Position numbers and translations under genes: made by a program. Below are positions 1-8,835 of a DNA stretch of 64,000 bases, piece after piece. Within the stretch, counting starts at the first letter, position 1. Every line of letters begins with the position of its first letter. The notes below the pieces were generated by a model, which saw only the letters and a list, made by a program, of their open reading frames with translations, was not told where the DNA came from and ran no database searches. This DNA is from Draconibacterium halophilum (GTDB lineage Bacteria > Bacteroidota > Bacteroidia > Bacteroidales > Prolixibacteraceae), in contig NZ_CP048409.1 of assembly GCF_010448835.1 (NCBI RefSeq), positions 3,480,001 to 3,544,000 on the forward strand, in the 5' to 3' direction.

Positions 1-2
1 TT

Positions 3-287
3 CCATTGGCAACTGGAGGAATATTAACTGCGGTGCTTGCCTTACGCGGTTACTACGGGGTTGTTAGCCCCTGTTTTCTTATTTTTTATGGACTAGCACT
101 GGTAAATGCTGCCAAATATACACGCCCCGAAATTCTTAGTCTTGGTTTGGTTGAGATCGTACTAGGATTACTGGCGGCAATATTTCCGGGTTTCGGTCTT
201 TATTTCTGGGCCATTGGATTTGGTATCGTTCACATTATTTATGGGTTGATGTTCTTAAATCGTGAAAACAAAAATTCAGAAGCGTGA
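3..287 (+). CDS. Membrane protein, 5' end outside the window
   Basis: The reading frame is open from the window edge, so the true start lies upstream. What is visible is about 94 residues, almost entirely hydrophobic, with three or four likely membrane helices and a short charged tail ending RENKNSEA. The stop TGA overlaps the GTG start of the winged-helix gene (GTGA), so the two are probably translated together. I do not recognise a family. The setting (membrane protein, winged-helix regulator, creD) suggests an envelope-stress type unit, but that is inference. Confidence 0.7.
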   Translation, partial: PLATGGILTAVLALRGYYGVVSPCFLIFYGLALVNAAKYTRPEILSLGLVEIVLGLLAAIFPGFGLYFWAIGFGIVHIIYGLMFLNRENKNSEA

Positions 288-595
288 AGAATCCGATTCA
301 AAATCTGAATAAGGCCTTTGAGAATAAAGTAAGGCTGGGCGTTATGGCTGCTTTAATGGTGAATTCGCGCTTGAGTTTTAACGAACTGAAAGAATTGCTT
401 GAATTGACTGATGGTAACCTGGCCAGCCACATAAAAGCATTGGAAAAGGAGAAATTCATTTCGGTGAATAAAACCTTTGTTGGCAAAAAGCCAAACACAA
501 CTTATGCAGTTACAACGAACGGCAGTAACGCTTTTGAGTTGCATTTAAAAGCATTGGAGGATTTAATAAACAATCAAAATATAACAAACAAATAA
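284..595 (+). CDS. Winged-helix transcriptional regulator
   Basis: A 103-residue protein with the layout of small winged-helix regulators (HTH_34, MarR/ArsR-like): helix, recognition-helix region around residues 25-60 (SFNELKELLELTDGNLASHI), then a basic wing (FVGKKPNTTYAVT). It has no effector domain. The start is GTG, overlapping the stop of the preceding membrane-protein gene. It lies just upstream of creD, and a perfect inverted repeat sits in the gap between them, so it probably controls creD and possibly its own operon. The direction of regulation cannot be read from the sequence. Confidence 0.85.
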   Translation: MKNPIQNLNKAFENKVRLGVMAALMVNSRLSFNELKELLELTDGNLASHIKALEKEKFISVNKTFVGKKPNTTYAVTTNGSNAFELHLKALEDLINNQNITNK

Positions 596-610
596 TTTTT
601 TTATTCATTT

Positions 611-627
611 ACTTTGTATTTCAAAGT
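611..627 (+). promoter_or_regulatory. Inverted repeat, candidate operator before creD
   Basis: ACTTTG-tattt-CAAAGT is a perfect 6-bp inverted repeat in the short gap between the winged-helix gene and creD, and a third ACTTT follows at once. The left arm looks like the 3' part of a Bacteroidota -7 box, so a bound regulator would cover the promoter. The preceding winged-helix protein is the obvious candidate ligand (inference). Confidence 0.5.
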
Positions 628-647
628 ACTTTTAAATCAATCAAATC

Positions 648-1988
648 ATGGAAAAACAAGAAAACATTTTAGATCGCCTCGGAATCAGTTTCCACAGAAC
701 ATTGTCGTTCAAACTTTTAGTAATCGGTATGCTTATTATCATTTTGCTGATTCCGAAAGTAATGATCCAGGAGTTGGTTGGCGAACGCCAGAACAACTCG
801 GTGCACGTAGTGCACGAAGTGATGAGCAAGTGGTCAAACGAGCAGCTCATCAGTGGTCCTGTACTTTACATTCCCTTCAAAAAGGGAATCTATAACGAAG
901 AGGAAGGCCAGTATAACGAAGTAACCCGGTACGCTACGTTCCTGCCCAAAGAGTTGTCCATTAACGGGAAACTACTGCCCAAACAACTGAAAAGGAGCAT
1001 TTATAATGTGGATGTGTACGAAGCGGAACTATCGATAGCCGGTTATTTTGAGGATATTGATCTGGAGAAACTGAACATTGAATCTTCAGATATAATTTGG
1101 GACGATGCTCACCTGCAATTATCCATAAGCGACTTGAGAGGAATAAACCAAGGACTGACGCTTAAATGGAACGATGTACAATATACGTTCTCGCCCGGAA
1201 AAGCAGCCTCGCCGATTGGGCACAGCGGCGTTGCCATGCCTCTTAAACAGCTGTTTGACGAAGACTTGAACGGAACTTTCAACATCAAGCTGCAGTTAAA
1301 AGGCAGTCAAAACCTGATGTTCACTCCACTGGGAGAGACTACTACCGTTCATTTAAAATCGGCATGGAACGATCCCGGATTTACTGGCAATTTTCTTCCT
1401 ACTGACCGCGTTGTGGATGACAAAGGTTTTAAAGCCGACTGGAGCGTTTTACATTTTAACCGAAACTACCCCCAACAATGGATAAGTACCAACAATACCC
1501 TTAACCAAAATGATATTGAAAACTCAAAATTCGGTGTTGAAATGGTTAGCCTTGCCGACCATTACCAGAAAAATACGCGCAGTGCCAAATACGCCATCCT
1601 CATCATTATTATAACCTTTGTGGTTTTCTTTCTATTTGAAGTGCTTTCGAAACAGCGTATCCATCCGTTTCAGTACATTATGGTTGGTTCGGCAATCACT
1701 ATTTTCTATTTACTGTTGTTGTCAATATCTGAACACCTCGGTTTTAATATGGCGTATCTGCTTGCAGCATTGGCCGTAATATTACTGGTATTCTTTTACA
1801 CACGTAGTTTTATGCCCAAGCTAAAAACTCAACTGGGAACCAGTTTCGGATTAGCGGGTTGCTACCTGTTTATTTTTATCCTGTTACAACTTGAATCGTT
1901 TGCACTGCTGGCCGGGAGTATTGGATTGTTTGTACTCTTAGCAGCATTAATGTTTTTTACCCGAAAGGTGAATTGGTATAAAGAATAA
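648..1988 (+). CDS. creD: Cell envelope integrity protein CreD
   Basis: A 446-residue inner-membrane protein of the CreD family: one membrane helix near the N-terminus (about residues 20-40), a large periplasmic domain (about 45-310) with the family pattern SGPVLYIPF near residue 70, then a block of five to six membrane helices at the C-terminus. CreD is known as an envelope protein, and as a member of the CreBC regulon in enterobacteria; its biochemical role is not settled. The upstream winged-helix gene in the same direction is a common arrangement in Bacteroidota. No two-component pair is adjacent. Confidence 0.93.
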   Translation: MEKQENILDRLGISFHRTLSFKLLVIGMLIIILLIPKVMIQELVGERQNNSVHVVHEVMSKWSNEQLISGPVLYIPFKKGIYNEEEGQYNEVTRYATFLPKELSINGKLLPKQLKRSIYNVDVYEAELSIAGYFEDIDLEKLNIESSDIIWDDAHLQLSISDLRGINQGLTLKWNDVQYTFSPGKAASPIGHSGVAMPLKQLFDEDLNGTFNIKLQLKGSQNLMFTPLGETTTVHLKSAWNDPGFTGNFLPTDRVVDDKGFKADWSVLHFNRNYPQQWISTNNTLNQNDIENSKFGVEMVSLADHYQKNTRSAKYAILIIIITFVVFFLFEVLSKQRIHPFQYIMVGSAITIFYLLLLSISEHLGFNMAYLLAALAVILLVFFYTRSFMPKLKTQLGTSFGLAGCYLFIFILLQLESFALLAGSIGLFVLLAALMFFTRKVNWYKE

Positions 1989-1996
1989 GCTCAACG

Positions 1997-2023
1997 CCTC
2001 CTTTCGTATCCTTCGGAAGGAGG
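1997..2023 (+). terminator. Hairpin after creD
   Basis: CCTCCTT at 1997-2003 pairs with AAGGAGG at 2017-2023. The downstream tract is only weakly T-rich, so this may be an attenuating hairpin and not a strong intrinsic terminator. Confidence 0.4.
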
Positions 2024-2160
2024 TTATATAAACAGAAAATATGAAACGAACATGAATTTTCCTCATTCTAGATTCACAAATAAGAATGATTAAAATTTAT
2101 GTGAGTTCCTGAATGTATTCAAATTTTTTGAACATTCAGAAATCAAAAAATTTTTAACAG

Positions 2161-2529
2161 ATGAAAACGTCCTTAGTACATTCGGTAAATCAAAGACTCA
2201 AAAGCTTTCAACATGCATTTCATGGAATTATATCGCTCTGGAAAACAGAAATACATTTTCGAATCCATTTGGTGATTGCCTGTTTCGTACTAATTCTGGG
2301 ATGGGTTGTAAAGTTGGAACTCACTGAATGGATCTTCATCATTTTTGCCATTGGTTTTGTGTTAGGTGCAGAAGCTTTTAATTCAGGAATTGAACGCATT
2401 TGTAACTTTATGTGTGCGCAACAAAATATCAATATCAAGGTTATAAAAGATATTTCAGCAGCTGCTGTTGTAATTGCCACGGTTATGGCAGCAGTAGCAG
2501 GGATCTTGATCTTCCTGCCAAAGCTATAA
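2161..2529 (+). CDS. dgkA: Diacylglycerol/undecaprenol kinase family protein
   Basis: A 122-residue protein of the DagK family: an N-terminal amphipathic segment (SFQHAFHGI) and three membrane helices. The conserved segment with paired acidic residues (GAEAFNSGIERICN, about residues 75-88) and the KDISAAAVV segment (about 100-108) match the family active site. These enzymes phosphorylate diacylglycerol or undecaprenol with ATP in the inner membrane, for lipid recycling or the cell-wall lipid carrier. The usual NTAIE box reads NSGIE, a mild divergence. It stands alone between creD and ilvA. Confidence 0.88.
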   Translation: MKTSLVHSVNQRLKSFQHAFHGIISLWKTEIHFRIHLVIACFVLILGWVVKLELTEWIFIIFAIGFVLGAEAFNSGIERICNFMCAQQNINIKVIKDISAAAVVIATVMAAVAGILIFLPKL

Positions 2530-2544
2530 AATAGCACTGCTTAG

Positions 2545-2575
2545 TTTGCTTTTGGCAGCTTCCAACTTATCTTTG
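2545..2575 (+). promoter_or_regulatory. Promoter of ilvA
   Basis: TTTG at 2545-2548 and TATCTTTG at 2568-2575 match the Bacteroidota -33 and -7 boxes with the expected 19-bp spacer. Transcription would begin a few bases upstream of the ATG at 2591. That supports this ATG and rules out an earlier in-frame TTG at 2546. Confidence 0.7.
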
Positions 2576-2590
2576 CACAAAAATTGCAAA

Positions 2591-3850
2591 ATGAGCGACT
2601 CAAAATATTTTCCCCAATTGCAGGATATTACAACGGCAAAACACAACCTTAGCGAAATAGTGCTTCACACGCCACTTCAGAAAAACCTGAATTTATCGGA
2701 AGAATACAAGGCCAACGTATATTTAAAACGCGAAGATCTGCAGATTGTCCGTTCCTATAAAATTCGTGGCGCTTACAATAAAATTGCGCATCTTTCCGAT
2801 GCCGAACGCAAAAAAGGAGTGGTGTGTGCCAGTGCGGGAAACCATGCCCAGGGAGTTGCCTATTCGTGCCGACTTTTAGGAATTGATGGTAAAATATACA
2901 TGCCATCAACAACACCTAAACAAAAAATTAAGCAGGTAAAAATGTTTGGCAAAACCCATGTGGAGGTGATTATTACCGGCGACACTTACGACGATGCCCA
3001 CCGTGCAGCACTTGAAGATTGCCAGAAAACGGGCATGTCGTTCATCCATCCATTCGACGATCCTCAAATTATTGAAGGGCAGGCAACAGTTGGATTGGAA
3101 ATTTTGCAGGATGCGAAAGAAACGATCGACTATCTGTTTATTCCAATTGGTGGTGGTGGTTTGGCAGCAGGTGTTGGCGCTTGTTTTAAACAAATTAGTC
3201 CGAACACAAAAATTGTTGGAGTAGAACCTGCCGGGGCACCATCGATGCAAAAATCGCTGGAGGCAAATAAAGTAATCAAGCTGGAAAAAATAGACAAGTT
3301 TGTTGATGGTGCCGCCGTTCAGCGTGTTGGCAATGTTACTTTCGAAATATGCAAACAGGTTATTGACGAATATCGCCCCGTACCTGAAGGGAAAATATGT
3401 ACGAAGATTCTGGAATTGTACAACCGCGATGCCATTGTTATTGAACCGGCAGGGGCACTGTCGATTGCCGCGCTTGATTTTTATCGCGATCAAATTAAAG
3501 GAAAAAACGTAGTTTGTATTGTTAGTGGCAGTAATAACGACATCACCCGCACCGAAGAGATAAAAGAACGATCGTTGCTATACGAAGGCCTAAAACATTA
3601 TTTTATTGTTCGTTTTCCGCAACGTGCCGGTGCCCTGCGTACTTTTGTTGATGTGGTACTTGGCCCCACCGACGATGTTACCCATTTTGAATACTCGAAA
3701 AAAACAAATCGTGAAAAAGGTCCTGCAGTAATCGGAATAGAAATTCAGAAAAAAGAAGATTTTGAAGGGCTTATAAAACGCATGGAAGAAAATGGGTTTA
3801 TTTACGAGTACCTAAACGAAAAACCTGATCTTTTTCAGTTTTTGATATAA
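2591..3850 (+). CDS. ilvA: Threonine ammonia-lyase (IlvA)
   Basis: A 419-residue PLP enzyme that deaminates threonine to 2-oxobutanoate, the first step of isoleucine synthesis. The PLP lysine is in VRSYKIRGAY (about residue 57), the SAGNHAQG loop follows, and the glycine-rich phosphate loop GGGGLAAG is at about residue 200. The last 80 or so residues form the ACT-like regulatory domain (HYFIVRFPQRAGALRTF), so allosteric control by isoleucine is expected from the family. It has its own promoter and no other branched-chain genes nearby. Confidence 0.93.
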   Translation: MSDSKYFPQLQDITTAKHNLSEIVLHTPLQKNLNLSEEYKANVYLKREDLQIVRSYKIRGAYNKIAHLSDAERKKGVVCASAGNHAQGVAYSCRLLGIDGKIYMPSTTPKQKIKQVKMFGKTHVEVIITGDTYDDAHRAALEDCQKTGMSFIHPFDDPQIIEGQATVGLEILQDAKETIDYLFIPIGGGGLAAGVGACFKQISPNTKIVGVEPAGAPSMQKSLEANKVIKLEKIDKFVDGAAVQRVGNVTFEICKQVIDEYRPVPEGKICTKILELYNRDAIVIEPAGALSIAALDFYRDQIKGKNVVCIVSGSNNDITRTEEIKERSLLYEGLKHYFIVRFPQRAGALRTFVDVVLGPTDDVTHFEYSKKTNREKGPAVIGIEIQKKEDFEGLIKRMEENGFIYEYLNEKPDLFQFLI

Positions 3851-4040
3851 TGAATATTTACAAAACCATTTAAAATTTTGGAGTAGTCAAAACAACCATT
3901 ATAGCTAAAAAGATAAGTATTATTTCAATAATTACATGATTCAGTTTCACAATTGGCAAGCGCAGATAGAAATAGCTTTGCCAGGTCTCTAAAAAAAGAT
4001 AAATTAGCGACTCTTTATTTGAAATCGAAAAAACCTGTTC

Positions 4041-5441
4041 ATGAAAATCCGAAATATTCCTCTCTACCTCCAAATAGTAATTGCTTTATTTTTAGGTATA
4101 ATATGGGCTTTGTTATCGAGTTATCTCGGATGGAGTAATTTTACCAACAACTGGATTGCCCCATTTGGAGATATTTTTATTGCCCTGCTTAAACTTATTG
4201 CCATTCCTCTTATTTTATTCTCAATTATTGGAGGAATTGTAGGTTTAGGCAATCCTAAAGATTTGGGTAAAATGGGATTAAAAACACTCTCCTTTTACAT
4301 CGGTACTACTTTTATGGCAGTTGCTTTAGGACTATTGCTGGTCAATACAATCTCTCCCGGAAAAAAATTATCAGAAGAGGTACGTGTTGAAAGTAGAATT
4401 GCCTATGAAATTTGGGCAGAGGATAACAATATTGAAAGCATTGCAAATCCTGCATTAAACAATAACAAACTCTACAAGGAAGCATTAAAAAACAGAGATA
4501 ATATAGCAAGTAGCTCAGAAGTAAATCCTGAAGATATTGTACAACCTCCGCAAAAAGAAAAAGGCCCGTTACAAGCTCTGGTGGATATAATCCCCGAGAA
4601 TATATTTAATGCTTTATCGGGTAACGGTTCCATGCTTCAAATTATATTCTTTGCTATATTTTTCGGGATAGCACTGTTGTACATTAAGCCCAAAAAGGCT
4701 GATCCCATAATTCAGCTCGTAAATGGGATGTCTGATGCTTTCATTAAAATGATAGATATAATAATGATAGCTTCGCCCTATTTTGTTTTTGCTTTAATGG
4801 CTGGTGTGGTAAACGACATTGCAGGCGACGACATTCGAAAAGTGCTTGAACTCTTTATGGGATTAACGTGGTATTCGGTTATCGTATTTGGAGGATTGCT
4901 GATTATGGCATTTGTTTTATACCCGCTCTTACTTAAAGCATTTGGTGTAAATATTAAATACCGCGACTTTTTCAGAGGGATTAGCCCTGCCCAGGTGCTG
5001 GCATTTTCATCCAGTTCGAGTGCTGCAACCCTTCCGGTAACAATGGAATGCGTTGAAGAGAACCTAAAGATTGATAAAAAGACAGTGAGTTTTGTTTTAC
5101 CAATTGGCGCCACAATAAATATGGACGGAACAAGCTTATATCAAGCGGTGGCTGTTATATTTCTGGCCCAAATGCACATGATTGATTTAAGTTTGGGGCA
5201 ACAACTTACCGTAGTGCTCACAGCTACTTTAGCAAGCATTGGCTCGGCGGCAATTCCCAGTGCCGGACTGGTAATGCTGATGGTTGTATTGCAATCGGTT
5301 GGCTTAAACCCGGCATGGATTGCGATTATTTTACCCGTTGATAGAATTTTAGATATGATGCGTACTGTGGTAAATGTAACAGGCGACGCAACAGTGTGTA
5401 CTTTGGTAGATAAAACGTCAACAGGAATAAACAAAAAATAG
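4041..5441 (+). CDS. Dicarboxylate/amino acid:cation symporter
   Basis: A 466-residue inner-membrane transporter of the DAACS (SLC1) family, which takes up C4-dicarboxylates or glutamate/aspartate with Na+ or H+. Diagnostic segments are the serine-rich hairpin (FSSSSSAATLPVTMECVEEN, about residues 323-342), NMDGT (about 359) and DRILDMMRTVVNVTGDA near the C-terminus. A hydrophilic insert of about 80 residues between helices 3 and 4 (about 110-185) is longer than in the E. coli members but is seen in Bacteroidota homologues. The substrate cannot be fixed from sequence. Confidence 0.92.
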   Translation: MKIRNIPLYLQIVIALFLGIIWALLSSYLGWSNFTNNWIAPFGDIFIALLKLIAIPLILFSIIGGIVGLGNPKDLGKMGLKTLSFYIGTTFMAVALGLLLVNTISPGKKLSEEVRVESRIAYEIWAEDNNIESIANPALNNNKLYKEALKNRDNIASSSEVNPEDIVQPPQKEKGPLQALVDIIPENIFNALSGNGSMLQIIFFAIFFGIALLYIKPKKADPIIQLVNGMSDAFIKMIDIIMIASPYFVFALMAGVVNDIAGDDIRKVLELFMGLTWYSVIVFGGLLIMAFVLYPLLLKAFGVNIKYRDFFRGISPAQVLAFSSSSSAATLPVTMECVEENLKIDKKTVSFVLPIGATINMDGTSLYQAVAVIFLAQMHMIDLSLGQQLTVVLTATLASIGSAAIPSAGLVMLMVVLQSVGLNPAWIAIILPVDRILDMMRTVVNVTGDATVCTLVDKTSTGINKK

Positions 5442-5606
5442 GTTCACTCCATACATTTTTTTCAATTAATCTAAAGAGCTACACTTGTGGAGCTGTTTAC
5501 CGTAGCTCAGTCGGAAAACGAAGAAACAAGCGTGGCCGTGCAAAAAGATTATACTTTTGCTTTTATTCTTTGGAACGATGCTTTTATTTTGCCAGGCAAT
5601 AAGTGA

Positions 5607-5759
5607 ATAACACTAAATCATCTGCAAAATGCAATTTCTAATCTGCAAAATTCTGATTCTTTCGAAACACACAGACTAGACGAAATTATCGGCTTATTGG
5701 CAGAATATCAGTTATTTATTCAAATAAATCGCGTACCATTGTATTGGAAAAGCATTTAA
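5607..5759 (+). pseudogene. Short coding-like remnant in a 325-bp gap
   Basis: The gap 5442-5766 has no complete gene. An open stretch of 50 codons without an ATG (ends YQLFIQINRVPLYWKSI) has protein-like, coiled-coil-like composition and stops just before the histidine kinase. It could be the 3' remnant of a decayed gene. The rest of the gap (5442-5606) shows nothing I can identify. Confidence 0.3.
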
Positions 5760-5766
5760 CATTACA

Positions 5767-6783
5767 ATGAAATTTTTTAAGTACCGGGTTCTTAACCACA
5801 TCCTGTTTTGGATATTTATATTTACTTTTTATACCGTTCCGTACCTTTTGTCGTATGGATTTGAAATAAAAGCATTTATAAACATCATCTATATCCCTAT
5901 CGACATTGTTGGTGTTTACATTGTTATTGAATACCTCATTCCCCGCTTTGTATTTAAAAAGCGACGTTTTGAGATTTTCATATTAGGCACTGCTATAATC
6001 ATTGCACTCAACATTGCAATATCGTATTATATAAAGCTGAATATCCAACCCATGCTCGGGTTTAGGGTGGTGCGTCGCCCGTTTAGTGCAGAACTGTTTT
6101 CAGCCTTGCTGAATAATTTTATGATCATTGGCACGGCCACGGCTTTTAAGCTGTTCAGCTATTCCTACAATATTCAATTAACCCAGTCGGAACTGGAGCG
6201 TAAGACCATTCAATCGGAATTAGGAATTTTACGCTCACAGGTAAATCCTCATTTTCTTTTTAATGTTTTGAATAACATTGATGCACTAATTTTTGAAGAC
6301 AAAGAAAAAGCTTCAAATGCCATCGTTCTGCTCTCAAAAATCATGCGTTACATGCTGCAGGAATCAACGCACGAAATGGTAAAACTGGATAAAGAACTTA
6401 GTTATATTCAAGACTATCTGGAGCTGGCAAAACTAAGCTTTGCTGATCCTGATTTTTTAAAATTTGAACAGAAAGGAGCACTTAACTCGCAATATGTGCC
6501 GCCACTTTTGTTTATCCCCATTATCGAAAACGCCGTAAAACATTGTAATAAACAATCAGAATCGCCCGGTATAGTCATCAACTTTTATATAGATGCAAAT
6601 TGGATTGAACTACGTACCTCGAATTTCGTAAAACGCAACACCTTCAAATTACCAGACAGTGGCACCGGAACAGGATTAATAAATGTTGAAAAGCGATTAA
6701 AACTCCTTTATGGCAGCAATTTTACTTTTGATATTAAAAAGGATATGGATAAATTTGATGTGCATATAAAAGTACCGGTTTAA
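5767..6783 (+). CDS. LytS/YpdA-type sensor histidine kinase
   Basis: A 338-residue sensor kinase: four membrane helices in the first 140 residues with no periplasmic domain, then the His_kinase (PF06580) segment SQVNPHFLFNVLNNI with the phospho-accepting histidine at about residue 162, then an HATPase_c domain (PIIENAVKHC, GTGTGLINVEKRL). It signals to the LytTR response regulator 17 bp downstream. The membrane-embedded sensor suggests an envelope or lipid-soluble cue, which is an inference. Confidence 0.9.
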   Translation: MKFFKYRVLNHILFWIFIFTFYTVPYLLSYGFEIKAFINIIYIPIDIVGVYIVIEYLIPRFVFKKRRFEIFILGTAIIIALNIAISYYIKLNIQPMLGFRVVRRPFSAELFSALLNNFMIIGTATAFKLFSYSYNIQLTQSELERKTIQSELGILRSQVNPHFLFNVLNNIDALIFEDKEKASNAIVLLSKIMRYMLQESTHEMVKLDKELSYIQDYLELAKLSFADPDFLKFEQKGALNSQYVPPLLFIPIIENAVKHCNKQSESPGIVINFYIDANWIELRTSNFVKRNTFKLPDSGTGTGLINVEKRLKLLYGSNFTFDIKKDMDKFDVHIKVPV

Positions 6784-6800
6784 TCGAAAATAGGTTTCCT

Positions 6801-7541
6801 ATGAAAATGAATTGTATAGCTGTTGATGACGAACTTCTGGCCTTAAAAAAGATAGAACGTTTTGCCGAAAAAATTGATTATCTGAACCTTATGGGCACCT
6901 TCGATAACGCTCTGTCAACCTTTTCATTTCTGCGCGAAAACAAAGTCGACCTTATTTTTCTCGATATTCAGATGGACGAATTCACCGGCATCCAGTTGCT
7001 TGAGACTTTAAAAGATCCGCCATACGTTATTTTAACAACAGCTTTTGATGAATATGCCCTGAAAGCTTACGAGTTAGACGTTGTTGATTACCTGCTGAAA
7101 CCCATACCTTTTGAGCGTTTTGTAAAAGCCACCGAAAAAGTTTATGTACGCTTTTTAAAAGACCAGAATAATCAGGCTCCGATGCCAACCCGGCAACAAC
7201 CAGTTGAAAATAATGAGCACCCTGAATTTACTTTTATAAAATCGGGGAATAAAACGGTTAAAGTTTATTACGATAAGATTTTATACATTGAAGGACAGCG
7301 CGATTACCTGCAAATTCACACCGAGGACAGTCGGATTATGACCCTCCTGAATTTCAAAAAAATGCAGGAATTGCTGGATGATCAGAAATTTATTCGCGTA
7401 CATAAATCGTATATCATTTCAATTGATAAAATAGACTACATCGAAAACAATACAATCAAAATAAAAGACAAACTTATTCCGGTGAGCAGCACGTATAAAA
7501 TCGCTTTTCAAAACCTGCTTCAGAAAAAGAATTTTCTTTAA
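6801..7541 (+). CDS. LytTR-family response regulator
   Basis: A 246-residue regulator with a receiver domain (residues 1-120; phospho-acceptor Asp in LIFLDIQM at about residue 54; switch Lys in YLLKPI) and a C-terminal LytTR DNA-binding domain (about 145-245; ILYIEGQRDYLQIHT, FIRVHKSYIISIDKI). It is co-transcribed with the histidine kinase upstream and forms a complete two-component pair. Targets are unknown; the serine hydrolase gene downstream has its own -7 box. Confidence 0.93.
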   Translation: MKMNCIAVDDELLALKKIERFAEKIDYLNLMGTFDNALSTFSFLRENKVDLIFLDIQMDEFTGIQLLETLKDPPYVILTTAFDEYALKAYELDVVDYLLKPIPFERFVKATEKVYVRFLKDQNNQAPMPTRQQPVENNEHPEFTFIKSGNKTVKVYYDKILYIEGQRDYLQIHTEDSRIMTLLNFKKMQELLDDQKFIRVHKSYIISIDKIDYIENNTIKIKDKLIPVSSTYKIAFQNLLQKKNFL

Positions 7542-7603
7542 GTAACGAGGACTAATAGACGCCTTTTTAACAAAATTTCACGCACAAACATTTTCATTTT
7601 TTT

Positions 7604-7611
7604 TATTTTTG
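7604..7611 (+). promoter_or_regulatory. -7 box upstream of the serine hydrolase gene
   Basis: TATTTTTG matches the Bacteroidota -7 consensus TAnnTTTG and lies 33 bp before the ATG at 7644. No convincing -33 box is seen at the right distance. Confidence 0.4.
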
Positions 7612-7643
7612 CAGCTGCTTTTAAAACTAAAACCTGAGTAAAA

Positions 7644-8765
7644 ATGAAGCGAGGAATTCAAGTTTTTATTTTGTTTTTTATTGTTGTAACGCTAACAAAC
7701 TGTAAAAAAGCAGACACCAGTATTTTGTACGACAAAAAGTACGTTGAAGAAATAAAACAAGTTAGAAAAGAACTTTCTTTTTACATGCGGAATAATTTTA
7801 TTCCGGGGGCACAAATCGCCATCTCCAAAAACGGAAAAATTATCTATTCGGAAGGTATTGGTCTGGCCTCGAAAGATCTTGAGGTATCAACCACCCGCGA
7901 TACAAAATTCCGTATCGGCTCCTTATCCGAACTTTATACCACGCTTATTTACCTAAAAATGGTGGAAGATGGCACGCTCATTCCTGACTCTACAATTCAG
8001 CATTATCTCCCTGAATTTCCGAAAAAAAGACTTCCCATCACCTTGGATAACCTAAAGAATCATACTTCAGGAATAAGGCAGTTAAATAGCCGCGAAAGCA
8101 AGTGGCGGGGCATAAATGTTTCGCTACAAAAAGGACTGGAAATTTTTCAGGATGATGAATTGATGGCACCACCGGGAAACTTTCAACAAGAAAGCCGCTT
8201 AAACTTTAACCTACTTGGTGCCATTATGGAAGAAGCATCAGGGAAAAAGTTTAACACTTTACTTAAAGAGTATGTAACCGACACGCTGCATTTTGAAAAT
8301 ACCGCTCCTGATAATCCTTTTGCTACAATAAAAGGACGTACCGATTTTTACGATCACAATATGATTGCACAGGTGACAAATGCATTAACCATTGACATGC
8401 GCTGGCGAGCTCCATCCGACGGGCTTTTATCAAGTGCCGAAGATTTGGTAAAACTCACAAATATTTACCTCTCCTCGGATTACCTCAACGACAGCACCCG
8501 CGCTCATCTTTTTGAGCCCGTAATGCTGAACAACAATCAGCAATCGCAATTTGCCAACGGGTGGATTATTCTTCACGACCGCGAGGGAAATATTGCCTAC
8601 GGACGCGAAGGTTTTGTGCATGGAGGTAGTTCTGCAGTGCTTATTTACCCTGATGAAGAACTGATTATTGCGCTTACAACAAACCTAACTCAGGAACGAG
8701 CCAATTCTCCGGTATTCAAACTGGCCCATATTTTTCTGCCAAAAACGGAAGAAGCCGAAGAATAG
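7644..8765 (+). CDS. Beta-lactamase-fold lipoprotein, catalytic residues lost
   Basis: A 373-residue lipoprotein (lipobox TNC, Cys at about residue 20) of the class C beta-lactamase/serine hydrolase family. The fold is recognisable: FRIGSLSE where active members have FRIGSxSK, HTSGIRQ, and the C-terminal HGG box. The SxxK lysine is a glutamate (SLSE), and the YxN tyrosine position reads NFN. It is therefore probably not a working hydrolase and may bind a peptidoglycan-like ligand. A second gene of the family with an intact SMSK lies at 9719-10933 on the other strand. Confidence 0.8.
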   Translation: MKRGIQVFILFFIVVTLTNCKKADTSILYDKKYVEEIKQVRKELSFYMRNNFIPGAQIAISKNGKIIYSEGIGLASKDLEVSTTRDTKFRIGSLSELYTTLIYLKMVEDGTLIPDSTIQHYLPEFPKKRLPITLDNLKNHTSGIRQLNSRESKWRGINVSLQKGLEIFQDDELMAPPGNFQQESRLNFNLLGAIMEEASGKKFNTLLKEYVTDTLHFENTAPDNPFATIKGRTDFYDHNMIAQVTNALTIDMRWRAPSDGLLSSAEDLVKLTNIYLSSDYLNDSTRAHLFEPVMLNNNQQSQFANGWIILHDREGNIAYGREGFVHGGSSAVLIYPDEELIIALTTNLTQERANSPVFKLAHIFLPKTEEAEE

Positions 8766-8835
8766 AATCGTCTTTTCCACGAACAATACAGGGGTTTTTA
8801 TATTAACTGCTTATACAGAAATAAGAAGTGAATAA

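Noticed and set aside
2906..3493. 195-codon minus-strand frame inside ilvA
   Set aside because: Lies fully within ilvA on the opposite strand; composition is that of an antisense shadow.
5490..5560. A tRNA gene (stretch GTAGCTCAGTCGG)
   Set aside because: It resembles a D arm only. No acceptor, anticodon or T arm can be formed around it.
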